Below, in pieces: positions 1-18,525 of a stretch of DNA of 64,000 bases. A program made the translations under genes and the position numbers. Source of the DNA: Chinchilla lanigera (lineage: Eukaryota > Chordata > Mammalia > Rodentia > Chinchillidae); NCBI RefSeq assembly GCF_000276665.1, contig NW_004955475.1, positions 294,872 to 358,871 on the forward strand, read 5' to 3'. Under the pieces are notes generated by a model, which did not search any database, had not been told where the DNA came from, and worked only from the letters and a program-made list of their open reading frames with translations. Positions within the stretch are counted from its first letter, which is position 1. Each line of letters begins with the position of its first letter.

Positions 1-962
<962 letters not shown>

Positions 963-1084
963 TCAGCGCATGGAAGGTGCCCTTCAACAACACAGTCGAG
1001 TTCTTTCTTCTCCATGGTAGAGATTTTGTCTAAATAACTCAGAACATACTACAATTAAAATAGGTACTGTTTTTGTCTTTGCAT

Positions 1085-1620
1085 TAGCAAAAATAATTTT
1101 AAATAATGTCCAGAGGTAGTAAGAGTATGGGGAAGTTGTCATGTATAGTAACATAACTAGTTTGGAAGGTGATTTGGCAAGAACCTAAATGTTCAGATCC
1201 AGTGATTCCTCTTCTAGGAATCTGGCCTGAGATATTAGTCAGAAATATGTGTCAGAAATACATCCAAGAATGTTCACTACATCCTATTTACAGGAAAACT
1301 CTGAAACAACCTAAGCTCTAGCAACAGAGAAATAAGTAAAGGATAGTACATCTACTTAATAAAATGATACACAGGTTTTTTTTTTTCCCCAATACCGGGA
1401 ATCGAACTCATGACCTTGCGCTTTCCAGGTAGGTGCTGTGCCGCTGAGCTAAATCCCCAGCCCCTGATACACAGTTATTAAAAACTTGATGTTTATAAAA
1501 ATATTTCAATAACATGAGAAAATTCTTGTAGCAAGTTAAGTGAAAAGGATAAGTTATATGTATAGCATGATTTTAACTATAAAGAGCAACCTGTGGATAG
1601 GAAGAAACCACTAGAGTACA
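1085..1620 (+). mobile_element. L1M fragment, split by a young ID SINE
   Basis: The sequence follows the 3' part of old L1 ORF2 in sense direction (ctaggaatctggcctgagat, gaaacaacctaagctc, ttaaaaacttgatgtttat). It is interrupted by the ID at 1375-1464. Assignment is from memory of the family consensus. Confidence 0.65.
1375..1464 (-). mobile_element. ID SINE with target-site duplication
   Basis: tRNA-Ala-derived ID element in minus orientation: T-tail at 1376-1386, body with ctgagctaaatccccagccc. It is flanked by a perfect 10-bp duplication, tgatacacag, at 1365-1374 and 1465-1474. It has landed in the L1M fragment. Confidence 0.85.
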
Positions 1621-1626
1621 CCCAAA

Positions 1627-1972
1627 TACGGTACGTTCCCGACTTACAAACAAGTTCCCTTTGGGGAGAAAGTTCTTAAGTTGAATTTATTCATGAGTCT
1701 GACAAGTGAGTCTTATTCACCTTTGACACAAATATACAATCTAAAGCATATAAAAACCAAACACATAAATGCAGTAAGTCCTGCCTATACTGTACTACTA
1801 TACACTATCGCACCGTGCAGTAAGCACACAGCAGCACAACTGTGACAATGTCAGGCAGACATGTGAGCTATTTCCATGATTTGTTTGCATTTACGAGTCT
1901 TTGTAATGCGAAGTCCATTCATACCTGTGGAAGTTCGAAACTGCAATATTAGTAAGTCGGGGACTCACTGTA
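1627..1972. mobile_element. Tigger-like (TcMar) non-autonomous DNA transposon
   Basis: The two ends are inverted: the left end reads cggtacgttcccgacttac and the right end, reverse-complemented, reads cagtgagtccccgacttac. Both are bounded by TA, the target of this superfamily. There is no coding capacity. The exact subfamily cannot be named without a consensus search. Confidence 0.6.
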
Positions 1973-2017
1973 CTAAGCATGTTGCCTCTAGGGGGAAGAA
2001 TTTGGGTTTAATTAAAA

Positions 2018-2246
2018 AAATTGTTTTTTGAGTCAGGGCCTCACTATGTAGTTCCAACTGGCCTTGAGCTCATGGCAATACTCCTACCTCAGCCTCCCAA
2101 GTATCAGGATTACAGGTATGTACCAACACACCCAGCTAATATTTTTCAAAAAATTCTTTTTTTTTTTTTTGCAGTGCTGGGGATCAGCCCCAAGGCTTCA
2201 TGCATGCTAAGCATGCACCCTACCACTGAGCAATATTCCTAGCCCC
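2018..2246 (-). mobile_element. B1-type SINE followed by separate ID SINE
   Basis: 2018-2137 is a B1-related 7SL SINE in minus orientation (gtcagggcctcactatgtag, ctcagcctcccaagtatcag). 2156-2246 is an ID with its own T-tail (cagtgctggggatcagcccc, accctaccactgagc). Each has its own oligo(T), so these are two insertions rather than a composite. Confidence 0.75.
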
Positions 2247-2323
2247 CAAAATTTCTGAAATGAGTATATACTACTTTTACTCATTCTTTTCTTATTATTT
2301 GCTTCAATAATCGGGGAGGGGGG

Positions 2324-2324
<1 letters not shown>

Positions 2325-2366
<42 letters not shown>
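2325..2366 (+). repeat. (AC)n microsatellite
   Basis: An uninterrupted AC tract of 42 bases abuts the left end of the Tigger-like element that follows. Confidence 0.98.
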
Positions 2367-2368
<2 letters not shown>

Positions 2369-2871
2369 GTCCTTCCATATCTATGTGAAGTTAGTTCCAG
2401 GACTCCCCATCAATACCAAAATCTGAGGATGTTCAAGTCCCTTATATAAAATGGTGTAGTATTTGTATAATTTACACACATCCTCCATATATTTTAAATC
2501 ATCTCTGGATGACTTAATACCTGATACAATGTTGGTGTTTTTGTTTTTGTTTTTGTCTTTTTTTGAGACAGGGTCTCACTATGCAGTTCAGGCTGCCTGG
2601 AGCTCACTTTGTAACCCAGGCTGGCCTTGAACTTGCAACGATCCTCCTGCCTCAGCCTCCCCAGCCTCCTGAGTGCAGAAATTACAGGCATGTGCCACCA
2701 CGCCCGGCAATGCAAATGTTACATAACTAGCTGTTCTACTGTATCTTTTAGGGAATAATGACAAGAAAAGTCTGTACATGTTTAGTATGGATGAAATTAT
2801 TTTCGAATAGTTTTCATCTGTGGTTGGTGGAATTCACAGATGTGGAACCCACAGAAACGGAGGGCCAACTG
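2365..2871. mobile_element. Tigger-like DNA transposon with nested B1
   Basis: The left end (cactggtccttccatatc) and the right end reverse-complemented (cagttggccctccgtttc) are inverted copies. The interior, with cttatataaaatggtgtagt and tctgtacatgtttagtatgg, follows a common Tigger/MER2-like element. A B1 SINE splits it at about 2530-2709. Confidence 0.7.
2530..2709 (-). mobile_element. B1-type SINE with internal duplication
   Basis: Minus-oriented 7SL-derived SINE. It has the T-rich tail, gagacagggtctcactatgc, two related internal blocks (ttcaggctgcc / cccaggctggcc), and ends accacgcccggc. The duplicated internal block is typical of B1. Confidence 0.85.
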
Positions 2872-4002
2872 TATACACATACAGAGAGACAACGTGTGTG
2901 GGGGTAGATGAATGAATAATGGCAGTATTCTAGGAGACAGCTCCAGATGGCCGCTGATCTAACTCCCTCTTCCCAAGTCTACCCCCCTTCTCTACTCCTG
3001 ATTGTCTAAAGCTTCTGCTAGGGAAAAAGATGTCTCCTTCAGAAATGCCACACCTCCTTGGACAGGTAATACAGGAACATTATTCTTCACTGCTTTTCAC
3101 CTTAGCTGCTAGAAAATTTAAAGCCTATCAATTGTGTAGACCTGATGGTCAGCAAATTTGTCATATTTGGGTTTTCTTTCTTCTTTACTCTATTTCCCTC
3201 TTTCATTTCCGCCGAAATAATCTGAACATCTGTGCCATTTTTTTAGTAGGCTTCTCTTTGGTGAGAGACAGAGCTTAACATCCACACAATAAAACCAAGA
3301 AAAAAAGAACAGATGACATCTTTCATCTGGCATTCAAGGCCCTCAGACAGTGGTTCCATCTGACCTTTCCAAACAATCATCTTCCCCATCTTCACTGTCT
3401 CTAAGCAACTTTTATGTTTTCTTCCCTGGTGTCTTTGTCATTCTTCCCGCTAGATAAGCCCTCCCCTATCTTTATTCACCTTATCCATGCCTTCAGGGCT
3501 CACCTTAACATAAAATTTTGCAGGAAGCCTGTTGGAGTTGGGCTCTCCCTCTTTTGAGCCCTGACTGCACGTTGGCCTCTCTGATATTACTGTTCACTCT
3601 GTCTTATATTGGTTATCTAGGTGCTACAGTCAGTCTTTCCCACATGGGCGGAGCTCTCTCAGAGCAGGGACTATGGCAGACCCCTCTGTTGTCCTTGGCA
3701 TCCATTATAGGACCTGGCACACATTAAGTACTCAGCAAGTATTCCTTAGATGGCTAGTTGCTCAGCTGAGTTAATAAATGGATACATGTATGGTGGAAAG
3801 GGTACCTAAAATAATTGAGTCTTTAAGAGCATAAATAGGAAGATGAGGGAAGAGGAAGCAATTACTAGATAAGTGAACGACTGAGTGAAGAACAAGGATT
3901 TTTATCTATCATGTTCACTACTACAACCCCAAGACTTATAAGCTCGGTACAGAGAAGAACTTCAGTAAACAGTCAGTGTGTGGGTGAGTACATGGGCAAA
4001 CT

Positions 4003-4004
<2 letters not shown>

Positions 4005-4052
<48 letters not shown>

Positions 4053-4126
4053 TTCTGGGGATCAAATCCAGGTCCTTGCACATGCTATGCAAGGGTTCTA
4101 CCACTGAGCTGCACCCCCACCCCAGC
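4005..4126 (-). repeat. (GT)n microsatellite and ID SINE
   Basis: A GT tract at 4005-4050 runs directly into a minus-oriented ID element at 4051-4126 (tctggggatcaaatccaggt, ctaccactgagctgc). The microsatellite sits where the ID tail would be, so it probably grew from that tail. Confidence 0.8.
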
Positions 4127-4256
4127 AAATGACTATTTGAGAAAATTAATAGGTGAATGCCTTAGAACATCCGGAATTGGCCGAAAGTAACAACACCACA
4201 GTTAATTTCCCAAAACAGCAGGTATCTCCCTCATTCTTCCCCACCCCTCCACCCTA

Positions 4257-4511
<255 letters not shown>

Positions 4512-4649
4512 TCAGGCACCAGCAATCTCTACCTACCCACCATCCACCCAGCCTGGCACCACCATCCCTTTCTCCCAAGAAATACTCCCTTAGTCCTTGG
4601 GTCTGTCCTCTTGAGTTTCTCCAAAACAAGCAGGTAAAAATCAGTCTTA

Positions 4650-4965
4650 CCTTTCATGGAGATTTCTCAGGTGATTTAAATAAATTGTCTCATGTAATCC
4701 TATCACAATCCTGCAAGGTAGCTATTTTCTTCTTCTTCTTCTTTTTTTTTTTTTTTTTTTTTTTCTGGTGCTGGGAATTGAACCTAGGTCCTTAGGTATG
4801 CTAAGCATGTGCTCTATCACTGAGCTATGTCCTCAGCCCTCAAGGTAACAGTCCCATTTTACAGATGAAGTGATTGAGACTCCAAGTGGTGAGGTAACTT
4901 GCTCAAGGGAACAGAGCTTATAAATGGTGAGGCCAGGATAAAAACTCACATGTTTCTAACTATAA
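4650..4965 (-). mobile_element. MIR SINE interrupted by an ID SINE
   Basis: 4650-4730 and 4843-4965 read as the two halves of one MIR in minus orientation (tctcatgtaatcctatcaca ... attttacagatgaagtgatt). A T-tailed minus-oriented ID is inserted at about 4738-4842 (ggtgctgggaattgaaccta). Confidence 0.75.
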
Positions 4966-5117
4966 AGCAATCTTTCTCCCATCATTGGTTACGTGTTCTC
5001 AGAAACTTCTGCTTCTCCTTTAAATATTTCAAAGGAATACAGCAAGATTTCGACACAGGTCTATCTGATCCTAAAGCATGTATAGTGGAATATGATGGTT
5101 ATGGGAATGGATAGACC

Positions 5118-5345
5118 ATGGAGTCAACACATCTGATTTAAAATTCTGATCCATGCCTTACAGTACAATCCTAGGCAAGTTACTTAAAGTCTCTGAACTT
5201 CAGATTTCTCAACTACAAAATGGGTATAAAATGGAAATAATGATAGAAGCACCTACCTCATTGGGAGGTTTTGAGTATTTGGTGAAATAACCATGTAAAG
5301 TACCCAGCTTGGCACCTGATACCTAATAAATCTTCCATAAATGTT
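5118..5345 (+). mobile_element. MIR SINE
   Basis: Plus-oriented MIR: tctgaacttcagatttctca, aaaatgggtataaaatgg, cacctacctcattgggagg, then a truncated 3' end at the pentamer array. Confidence 0.75.
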
Positions 5346-5347
5346 AG

Positions 5348-5440
5348 TTCTCTTCTCTTCTCTTCTCTTCTCTTCTCTTCTCTTCTCTTCTCTTCTCTTC
5401 TCTCCTCTCCTCTCCTCTCCTCTTCTCTCCTCTCTTTTTT
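5348..5440 (+). repeat. (TCTTC)n pentanucleotide array with TCTCC variants
   Basis: About ten TCTTC pentamers to 5400 are followed by TCTCC variants and CT-rich sequence. In the IQSEC2 pre-mRNA (minus strand) this is a GAAGA/GGAGA-type purine array in intron 7. Confidence 0.97.
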
Positions 5441-5482
5441 CTCCCCTCCTCTCCCCCTGTCCCCTCCCTCCCCTCTCTTTTT

Positions 5483-5562
5483 GCAGCACTAGGGGTAGAA
5501 CAATCCTGGGCCTTATGCATACCAGGCAAGTGCTCTACCACTGAGCTATACCTCCAGTCTCA
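5483..5562 (-). mobile_element. ID SINE
   Basis: Minus-oriented ID body (gcagcactaggggtagaaca, ctctaccactgagctatacc) just beyond the CT-rich array, which may have expanded from its A-rich tail. Confidence 0.8.
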
Positions 5563-5799
5563 TGAATGTTTGCTTTGGTTGCTGATGTTGTCACTTATTA
5601 AATGCCCATGGTCCAGATGCTGAGCTAGATATGCTATGTGTTCTACCTCTGCTCCTCACAACTGCCTTGCAAGATATGATTTATCATTTCTGTTTTATGG
5701 TGAGAAGAGCATGGGGTTCAAAGAAGTGACTCGTGGACAAATACTCCATGGGACCCCAAAGCACAGAGGGACAGCTTCAGGAGTGGGAAGCAGGCACAC

Positions 5800-5922
5800 C
5801 TGAAAGCTTCGATGAGTCGCTCCACTTTCTGGGCCTCACCCTGAACCCGGATATGGGATTGGAACTTCCGGAGTGCGTCATCCAGATCCATGGAGGAGAA
5901 GTCCATCTCATCCACTACACAA
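5800..5922 (-). CDS. IQSEC2: IQSEC2 exon 7 (Sec7 domain with glutamic finger)
   Basis: The 123-nt exon begins with T, completing an Asp codon, then encodes 40 residues from [20 protein letters not shown] to VERLIEAF, and ends with AG of a split Ser codon. It carries the ARF-GEF catalytic motif [10 protein letters not shown]. The Glu of GEAQK, at + strand positions 5835-5837 (ctc, GAG on the minus strand), corresponds to the glutamic finger that displaces Mg2+ and the GDP phosphate from ARF. The catalytic residue is therefore present and the exchange domain looks active. The acceptor is CCTCAG and the donor GTGTGC. Confidence 0.96.
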
Positions 5923-12722
<6,800 letters not shown>

Positions 12723-13544
12723 CTACCCTCAAGCTGTCCCTTCCCTTCAAGCCCCTCTGCTTTCACAGGCTTATCCTCACCTCCCTTCAGCGCCCCCCTT
12801 AGAGGTGCATCTCTACAGCCCTGTTCTCTTGGGTGCCTTTCCCACAAGCTCTGCCTTCTCACAATGTTGTCTCCAGTTCTACGCACCCATCACGGCCTGG
12901 TTCCCTCACAGCCTGACTCTCAGACCAGTCCCCTCCCAGTCCTGTCTTCTCAAGCTCTTTTTTTTTCTAACAGCTCCTGCCCCCTAACAGCTGGAATCTC
13001 AAACTCTCCTTTCCCTTGATGGTCTAGTTCCCTCCTCCCTAGACCTCTTCCCCTCCTAGCTCCATTCTGCATGGACCTGTCCCCAGCACAGGGCCTACGA
13101 TGCTGTGATTTTCTTCCCAGTGCGGTCCCCAGCGCTACCCGGACCAGTGCGGTTGGAATGCTGCCTGCCCCCATGCCCTAGAGCCTGAAACCCGCCCCTA
13201 TACCCTGCCCACCCAGGAGCTCCCCTCCCTGCCCACCCTGCCCCTGTGTGTCGCCCCTGCCCTTGACAGCCTGGAGTCCCAACCTGGCCAGTCCCCAGGG
13301 TTCCCCAGCTGCTGCTCCAAGGGTAGGGCTGGGGCTTGGGCTCCCAATAGTGGGAGGTGCCTCCTATCTAGCATCCTCACAGGTAAAGAACTGCCCTGCG
13401 GGGCAGCTTCCTTTTTCTCTTCATGGTCTCCTCGGCTCAGGTGGGGAACGGGGCAGGAGTCTCGAGACCGAAGAGTGGCAGGAGCTGGGCCCCAGGCCGG
13501 CCTGCCCGGTTACTCAGCTGTTTTTCTGCCAGACCTGCTCCCAC

Positions 13545-13559
13545 GGTGCCATGGCAACC
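13545..13559. promoter_or_regulatory. candidate RFX X-box
   Basis: ggtgccatggcaacc matches the palindromic RFX consensus (GTTGCCATGGCAAC) at all but one core base. It lies about 960 bp upstream of exon 3 in transcript direction, in a GC-rich part of intron 2. The match is seen; function is inferred. Confidence 0.45.
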
Positions 13560-16134
13560 AGGCTGCCAGGGAACCCAGGTGTCGACAGAGCTGTGGTGCC
13601 CTAAGCCGAGCAGGCAGACTTGGTGAGGAGCCACAGAGGGAGAGAGAACCCAGGAGGGCTCCAGAGGGGAAGAACAGGCAGGAGAGCCATGGGTGGGGGT
13701 GGTGGGGCCCAGAGAATGATCTCGGTTTGGGGGGCCCAACATTGGGAAGGTCTTGGCTGGTGAAAGGGTTAAGGGGCCACTTCCCAGCCCCTGCTTGACA
13801 GAAGCCAGGTAGGGTAGATGAAAGGAGATTCCTCACCAGGCTAGGAGCTTGAACTGCTGCAGGCGGGTCAGCCTCACAGCAGGGCACTCTGTGCTGGGGA
13901 CTGGGTTCGGTGAGGGGCTGTAGCCGTGAGGCTGGGCCCTGGGCTTCAGTGGAACCAGGTTCTGCCTTGGTGGAAACTTCTACCCTCCCATTGCTCATCT
14001 CCTACCCTCCCAAGTGTTAATCTGCAACACTGCAAAACTGCCCACTACTACCCTGGACAAAGCAGAAACAGTAAGGGGCCACCCTCCACCACACACTCTC
14101 CCATTCCGGGCCTCAGGCTCCTGATGTCACCCTCTATGGGTCAGATCACCTCCCCCCAAATTGAAGATGTTCCTCTCCTCTCTCTCAGGACATCATGATC
14201 CCCTACACACACGTCTCAAACCTCTCCCCTCCCACACAGCTGTGCTCAACCGTCTTCTCTAATCATGAACAATCTAGAACTTCGATCGCCCAAGTTCTTC
14301 ATTCTGGCACTTCAGGCCTCTCCAAGATAAAAGACAATGCATACAGAGCACCTCACACATTTAGGCACTATTTTTTATCACTTCATGCTTATCAATAACT
14401 TGGTTACTCTTCCAAACAACCACATGAGGTAGGTATTGTTACTCGTCTTCATTTTACACATAAAGAAACTGAGGCCCAGAAAGGTTAAGTAGCATATAGA
14501 TGGTCACACAGCTACTAATGATACAGCCAGGATTCAAATTCAGGCTGTCTGACTCCAGAGCCCACAAGCTCAAACATGAAGCCACACTGCAGGGTTGGCT
14601 GCCAGCCCTCTGCTCCACCCACTCTGGCCCAGATCCTTTCTGTCAAAGGCTCCTCAGCTTCCCACCTCCAAAACTGCTCATATACTACCTTCCACCTGCA
14701 GTCGATGCCCATCACCTCTGCCATGGGCAATCTGAGAAATCCCCCACATCCTAGTTCCGTCGAGATTCAGGACATATACCACCACTAAGAAGCCCTCCTG
14801 AATCCTGCTGCCAGCCTGAAACTATTGCTGATCCTGCTCAGAGCTCCCACACACAGCACATGGCTGTCCTTCTTTTTATGGTACCGATTAGCTTTGGCAA
14901 AGCGTGACAGCTATTTGTGTACATGACTCCCAGAACCCGAGCACAGGAAGAGAATTGGTAATCTCCTACCTAACACAGAGCACACAGCCTGGACTGGCAT
15001 AGGTGCTCAATATAAGCTCTGGGCCTGAAGGAGTCAGCAAATGTTCTTAGGTGAGTGCTGAAATAAAACTCTCACCTGAACTCGTGCCACAGTCTCCAGT
15101 GTGTTCTCCATCATGTAGCCAGAGAGAGCTTTCGAAAGGTGAATCTGACCATTTCACTGTCCCATGAAAACCCTTATGCAGCTCCCCCTCATTCACACAA
15201 CGAACACCAACTGAGCACCTGTGCACCTAAGTGCTAGAAACATAAAAATGAGCAAGAGTGTTCCCTCAGGGAGGTGATACTGTAGTGGGGGAAACAGACT
15301 ATAAACAAACAAACAAACTTCTAATTTCAGATAGGGATAAGCACTAGGAAGGAAAATAAAACAGAGTGCTATAAGTGCTGGGTTTTTTAATACTAAAAAA
15401 AGTGCTGTTTTAGATGTAATAGTCAGGAAAGGCTTTTTTTTTTTCTTCAGGAAATGGCATATAAGCAGAACCCTGATGGAAATGAACAGGTGAGCTGTGT
15501 GGCTGCCTAAGGCAAAAGTACAACGGGTACAGCCAATGCAAAGGCCCTAAAGTAGAACTGTGCTTGGCATGTCTGAGGGACAATGAAGAGGCCATTGAAG
15601 CCTGACAGAGTGAACGATGGAAGAGAAACAGAAGATAGATAGAGAGATAATGAGAACCAACCTGTGAAAGACATTGAGCCCGTAATAAAACTGGCTTTTA
15701 TTCTAATTGAGATCAACAGAGGAGAGATATGACCTAACTTACGTTTTATAGAAATCACCATCCGTAGGATAACTTCCAGCTTCTCACTATGGCCATGGAT
15801 GACCTGACCCTTGCTCCATAACTCCAACCTGGCTACCTCTTGCTCACCCTTCAACATTTAGCTCAGGTGTGCCCTTCCACACCTGCCTATCTCTTCCACA
15901 CACGCTGGCTCACAAGCCCTTCCTCCTTGCCGCTGTAGCGCTCTATAGTTACCTCTATCCCTAGGCCAAGGGTATCAATTAGCTCACTGAATCCTCGCAA
16001 CTTACTAAGGTAGACACCATTAGCCTCATTTTATAGATAAGGACACTGAGGTTCAGACAGTTGACGTAAACTCACTCAGGGTCACACAGCTCTGAAGTGA
16101 GAAAGCCAGGATGCAAAACCTAGATCCTAGGCTT

Positions 16135-16365
16135 TTTCTTTTCTTTTCTTTTCTTTTTTTTTCTTTTCCCTTCTTTTGCTACTGAGGGTCTTTTGCATGC
16201 TAAGCCAGTGCTTTACCACTGAGCTTTATCCCTTTATCCCTTTATTTATTTTCGATTTTATTTTGAGATGAGGGTCTCAATAAGTTGCTTAGGCTGGCCT
16301 TGAACTTCTGACATCACACACCGTGGTCCTCTTGGGACTACAGGCATGTGCTATTGCCTGGCTCA
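16135..16365 (-). mobile_element. B1-dID composite SINE
   Basis: Read on the minus strand, a B1 left part (16365-16240) is followed by an ID-like part (16235-16170) and an A-rich tail (16169-16135). This is the order of the B1-dID dimer described from several non-murid rodent families. Confidence 0.7.
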
Positions 16366-16689
16366 TGCTGTCTTCTCATGATATCTCATTGCCTATCCCC
16401 ACTCCTGGCTCTGTGCTGCTCTGAACTCTCCACTTGAGGGCAGTTCTTCCTTTGAGAGCTCACCCCACTCTGGTTGCAAAGGGAACAGTGGCAGGGATAT
16501 TAGGTTGTCAGCATCGCCTCCCATGAGAGGGCCTGGCCAAAAAAAAGAAGAAGAAGCATACTTGAGGGGTTGCTTCTGACGTTACATACTGCTGAAGAAA
16601 TGGGAGCTGGGGATGCGGAATTACTCATCAGAGCCCCCCAAACACTTAGAGAAGGCTGATCATATAGAACATTGTCTCTTCTTCTTTCT

Positions 16690-16691
<2 letters not shown>

Positions 16692-16720
<29 letters not shown>
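16692..16720 (+). repeat. (TC)n microsatellite
   Basis: A clean TC tract of 29 bases. Confidence 0.97.
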
Positions 16721-16723
<3 letters not shown>

Positions 16724-17042
16724 CACTCCCCCCCACCACACACACACGTGTACATACTGCAGAATAAGAAAGTGGTCACGCTTAGGTTCAGGTCTTGGAT
16801 GTCATTTACCAGCTGTGTGAGTGTGAGTGTATCATTTTCCTTGTCTATACCTCAGTCTGTCATCTGTGCAATTCCCTCTTTGGATTCCTGGACTTTAGAA
16901 AGGGCCTTCTCTTTCTGGATTCCTCCCAAATATAGGAGCAAAGCACATGCATGTACACACACACACACACGCACACACATGCATAGGTACAGAAACAGAC
17001 ACAACTATATACCTATATATCTGCAGATATGCCCATATACAG

Positions 17043-17043
<1 letters not shown>

Positions 17044-17086
<43 letters not shown>
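17044..17086 (+). repeat. (AC)n microsatellite
   Basis: A 43-base AC tract in a wider CA/TA-rich stretch (16955-17086). Confidence 0.98.
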
Positions 17087-17088
<2 letters not shown>

Positions 17089-17760
17089 CCCATCGCCCAT
17101 GTGCACTGTCTGCTCGGCTCTTCTGTGGGAGAAATGAGAGCATCCTCTGCAGAGGGGGGATATAAGCCATGTTACGCAAATAACCACAGTATAAAGTGGA
17201 AAGTTATCAGGGCTGGGAACAGAGGAAGTGCTGGGGGAGTGCGGGAGAGAGATCCCTTCTGCTTGAGGGTGGCTGAGCAGAATAAAAATAAACTCACACT
17301 TACTGCGCACCTTCCCCATGTCAGGCATTTTCCACACATTATTTAATCTGCATGGCAAACTTGAGGCAAGAATTAGGATTCTTGTTTTCCAGAGGAAGAG
17401 AAAAGGCTCCCAGAGGGAAAGTGACTGCCAAAGGTCTCAGAGCTAGCAAGTGGCAGAATGGAGATTCAGACCCCAAAGCCCATGCCAGCCCTCCTGCTAC
17501 CTTGAAGGGGGAGGACACTGGTGGACTGGCCTTGCCTCGGAGGAGCTAAGAGAGATGAGTGATGGGACCTTGTGAGCCAAGTCTCTAAGATGGGGAGAAG
17601 CAAAACAAATGATTCCTAGGGATCTGGTACTTGTCTGCCTGTGGTGAGGGGCACTGACCCTCCCTTGATGCAGCTTCTAATGGGAAGTCTTCTCTTTCTC
17701 CTCCCTTTTACTGGCACTGCCCGGAGCCAGGCAGCCAGCAGGGGATGGGATCAGGATCCA

Positions 17761-17799
17761 GTTACCATGGAAATGAATGGGGGCTGTTACCATGGATAC
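17761..17799. promoter_or_regulatory. paired candidate RFX X-boxes
   Basis: gttaccatggaaat at 17761-17774 and gttaccatggatac at 17786-17799 both match the RFX X-box (GTTACCATGGAAAC). Their starts are 25 bp apart. Function is inferred from the motif only. Confidence 0.5.
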
Positions 17800-17986
17800 C
17801 ATAAGATGAGGGCAAGAGGAAGCAAGGGATGCCGAGGACTATCCCCATGACAACTTAGGCTCGAAGGGGGGACCGGAAGTGAGAGACAAGAAAACAAGAC
17901 AAGGAGGTCAGAGCACTGAGATGGGACCAGGGATTTTAGGCTCTGGAAGAAGACTGGGTAAGCAGATCGGAGCCAGTGGCGGGTGG

Positions 17987-17987
<1 letters not shown>

Positions 17988-18022
<35 letters not shown>
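17988..18022 (+). repeat. (TG)n microsatellite
   Basis: A 35-base TG tract. Confidence 0.98.
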
Positions 18023-18024
<2 letters not shown>

Positions 18025-18443
18025 GGACAGCAGTCACCTCTCCTCTAACAGCTCTTCTGCAAGCTGCTTCTGCTGCCCAATCCCAGTGCCACAGGGATTC
18101 CAATCCTGAGCCCAGTCTGGCTTGGCACTGTGGCTGCAAGGAAAGACGGAGGCTAGCTAAAGGGCTGACTGGATAGACAGTAGGCAAACACAGGATTTGG
18201 GAGCACAAAGACCTTGGTTTGAATCATGGTTCTCCTTCTTTATGGCCCTAAAAATAGAGCTCTCATGTACTGAGTGTCTCTTTTTTGCTAGACCTAGCAA
18301 TTGTGCAAGGTCTGGGTTGTTCTCTCTGAAGGAGATAACACAGAAAATAAAACTGAGGTACAGAGACAGATGGAGTAACTTGCCCAGGCACAGAGCTCAG
18401 CAGTGGCAGAGCCAATATTCAAAGAAAAGTCTATCTGAACACA

Positions 18444-18525
18444 TGAGGCTGGAGGTATAGCTCACTGGTAGAATACTTGCCTAGCATGGGCGAGGCCCTA
18501 GGTTCCATCCCCAGCATAGCAAAAC
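18444..18525 (+). mobile_element. ID SINE with near-perfect target-site duplication
   Basis: Plus-oriented ID (ggaggtatagctcactggta, ggccctaggttccatcccca). It is flanked by 19-bp copies at 18425-18443 and 18526-18544 that differ at one base. Confidence 0.85.

Noticed and set aside
16955..17086. regularly spaced CA repeats as a possible CRISPR-like array
   Set aside because: Simple AC microsatellite without spacers, in a mammalian intron.
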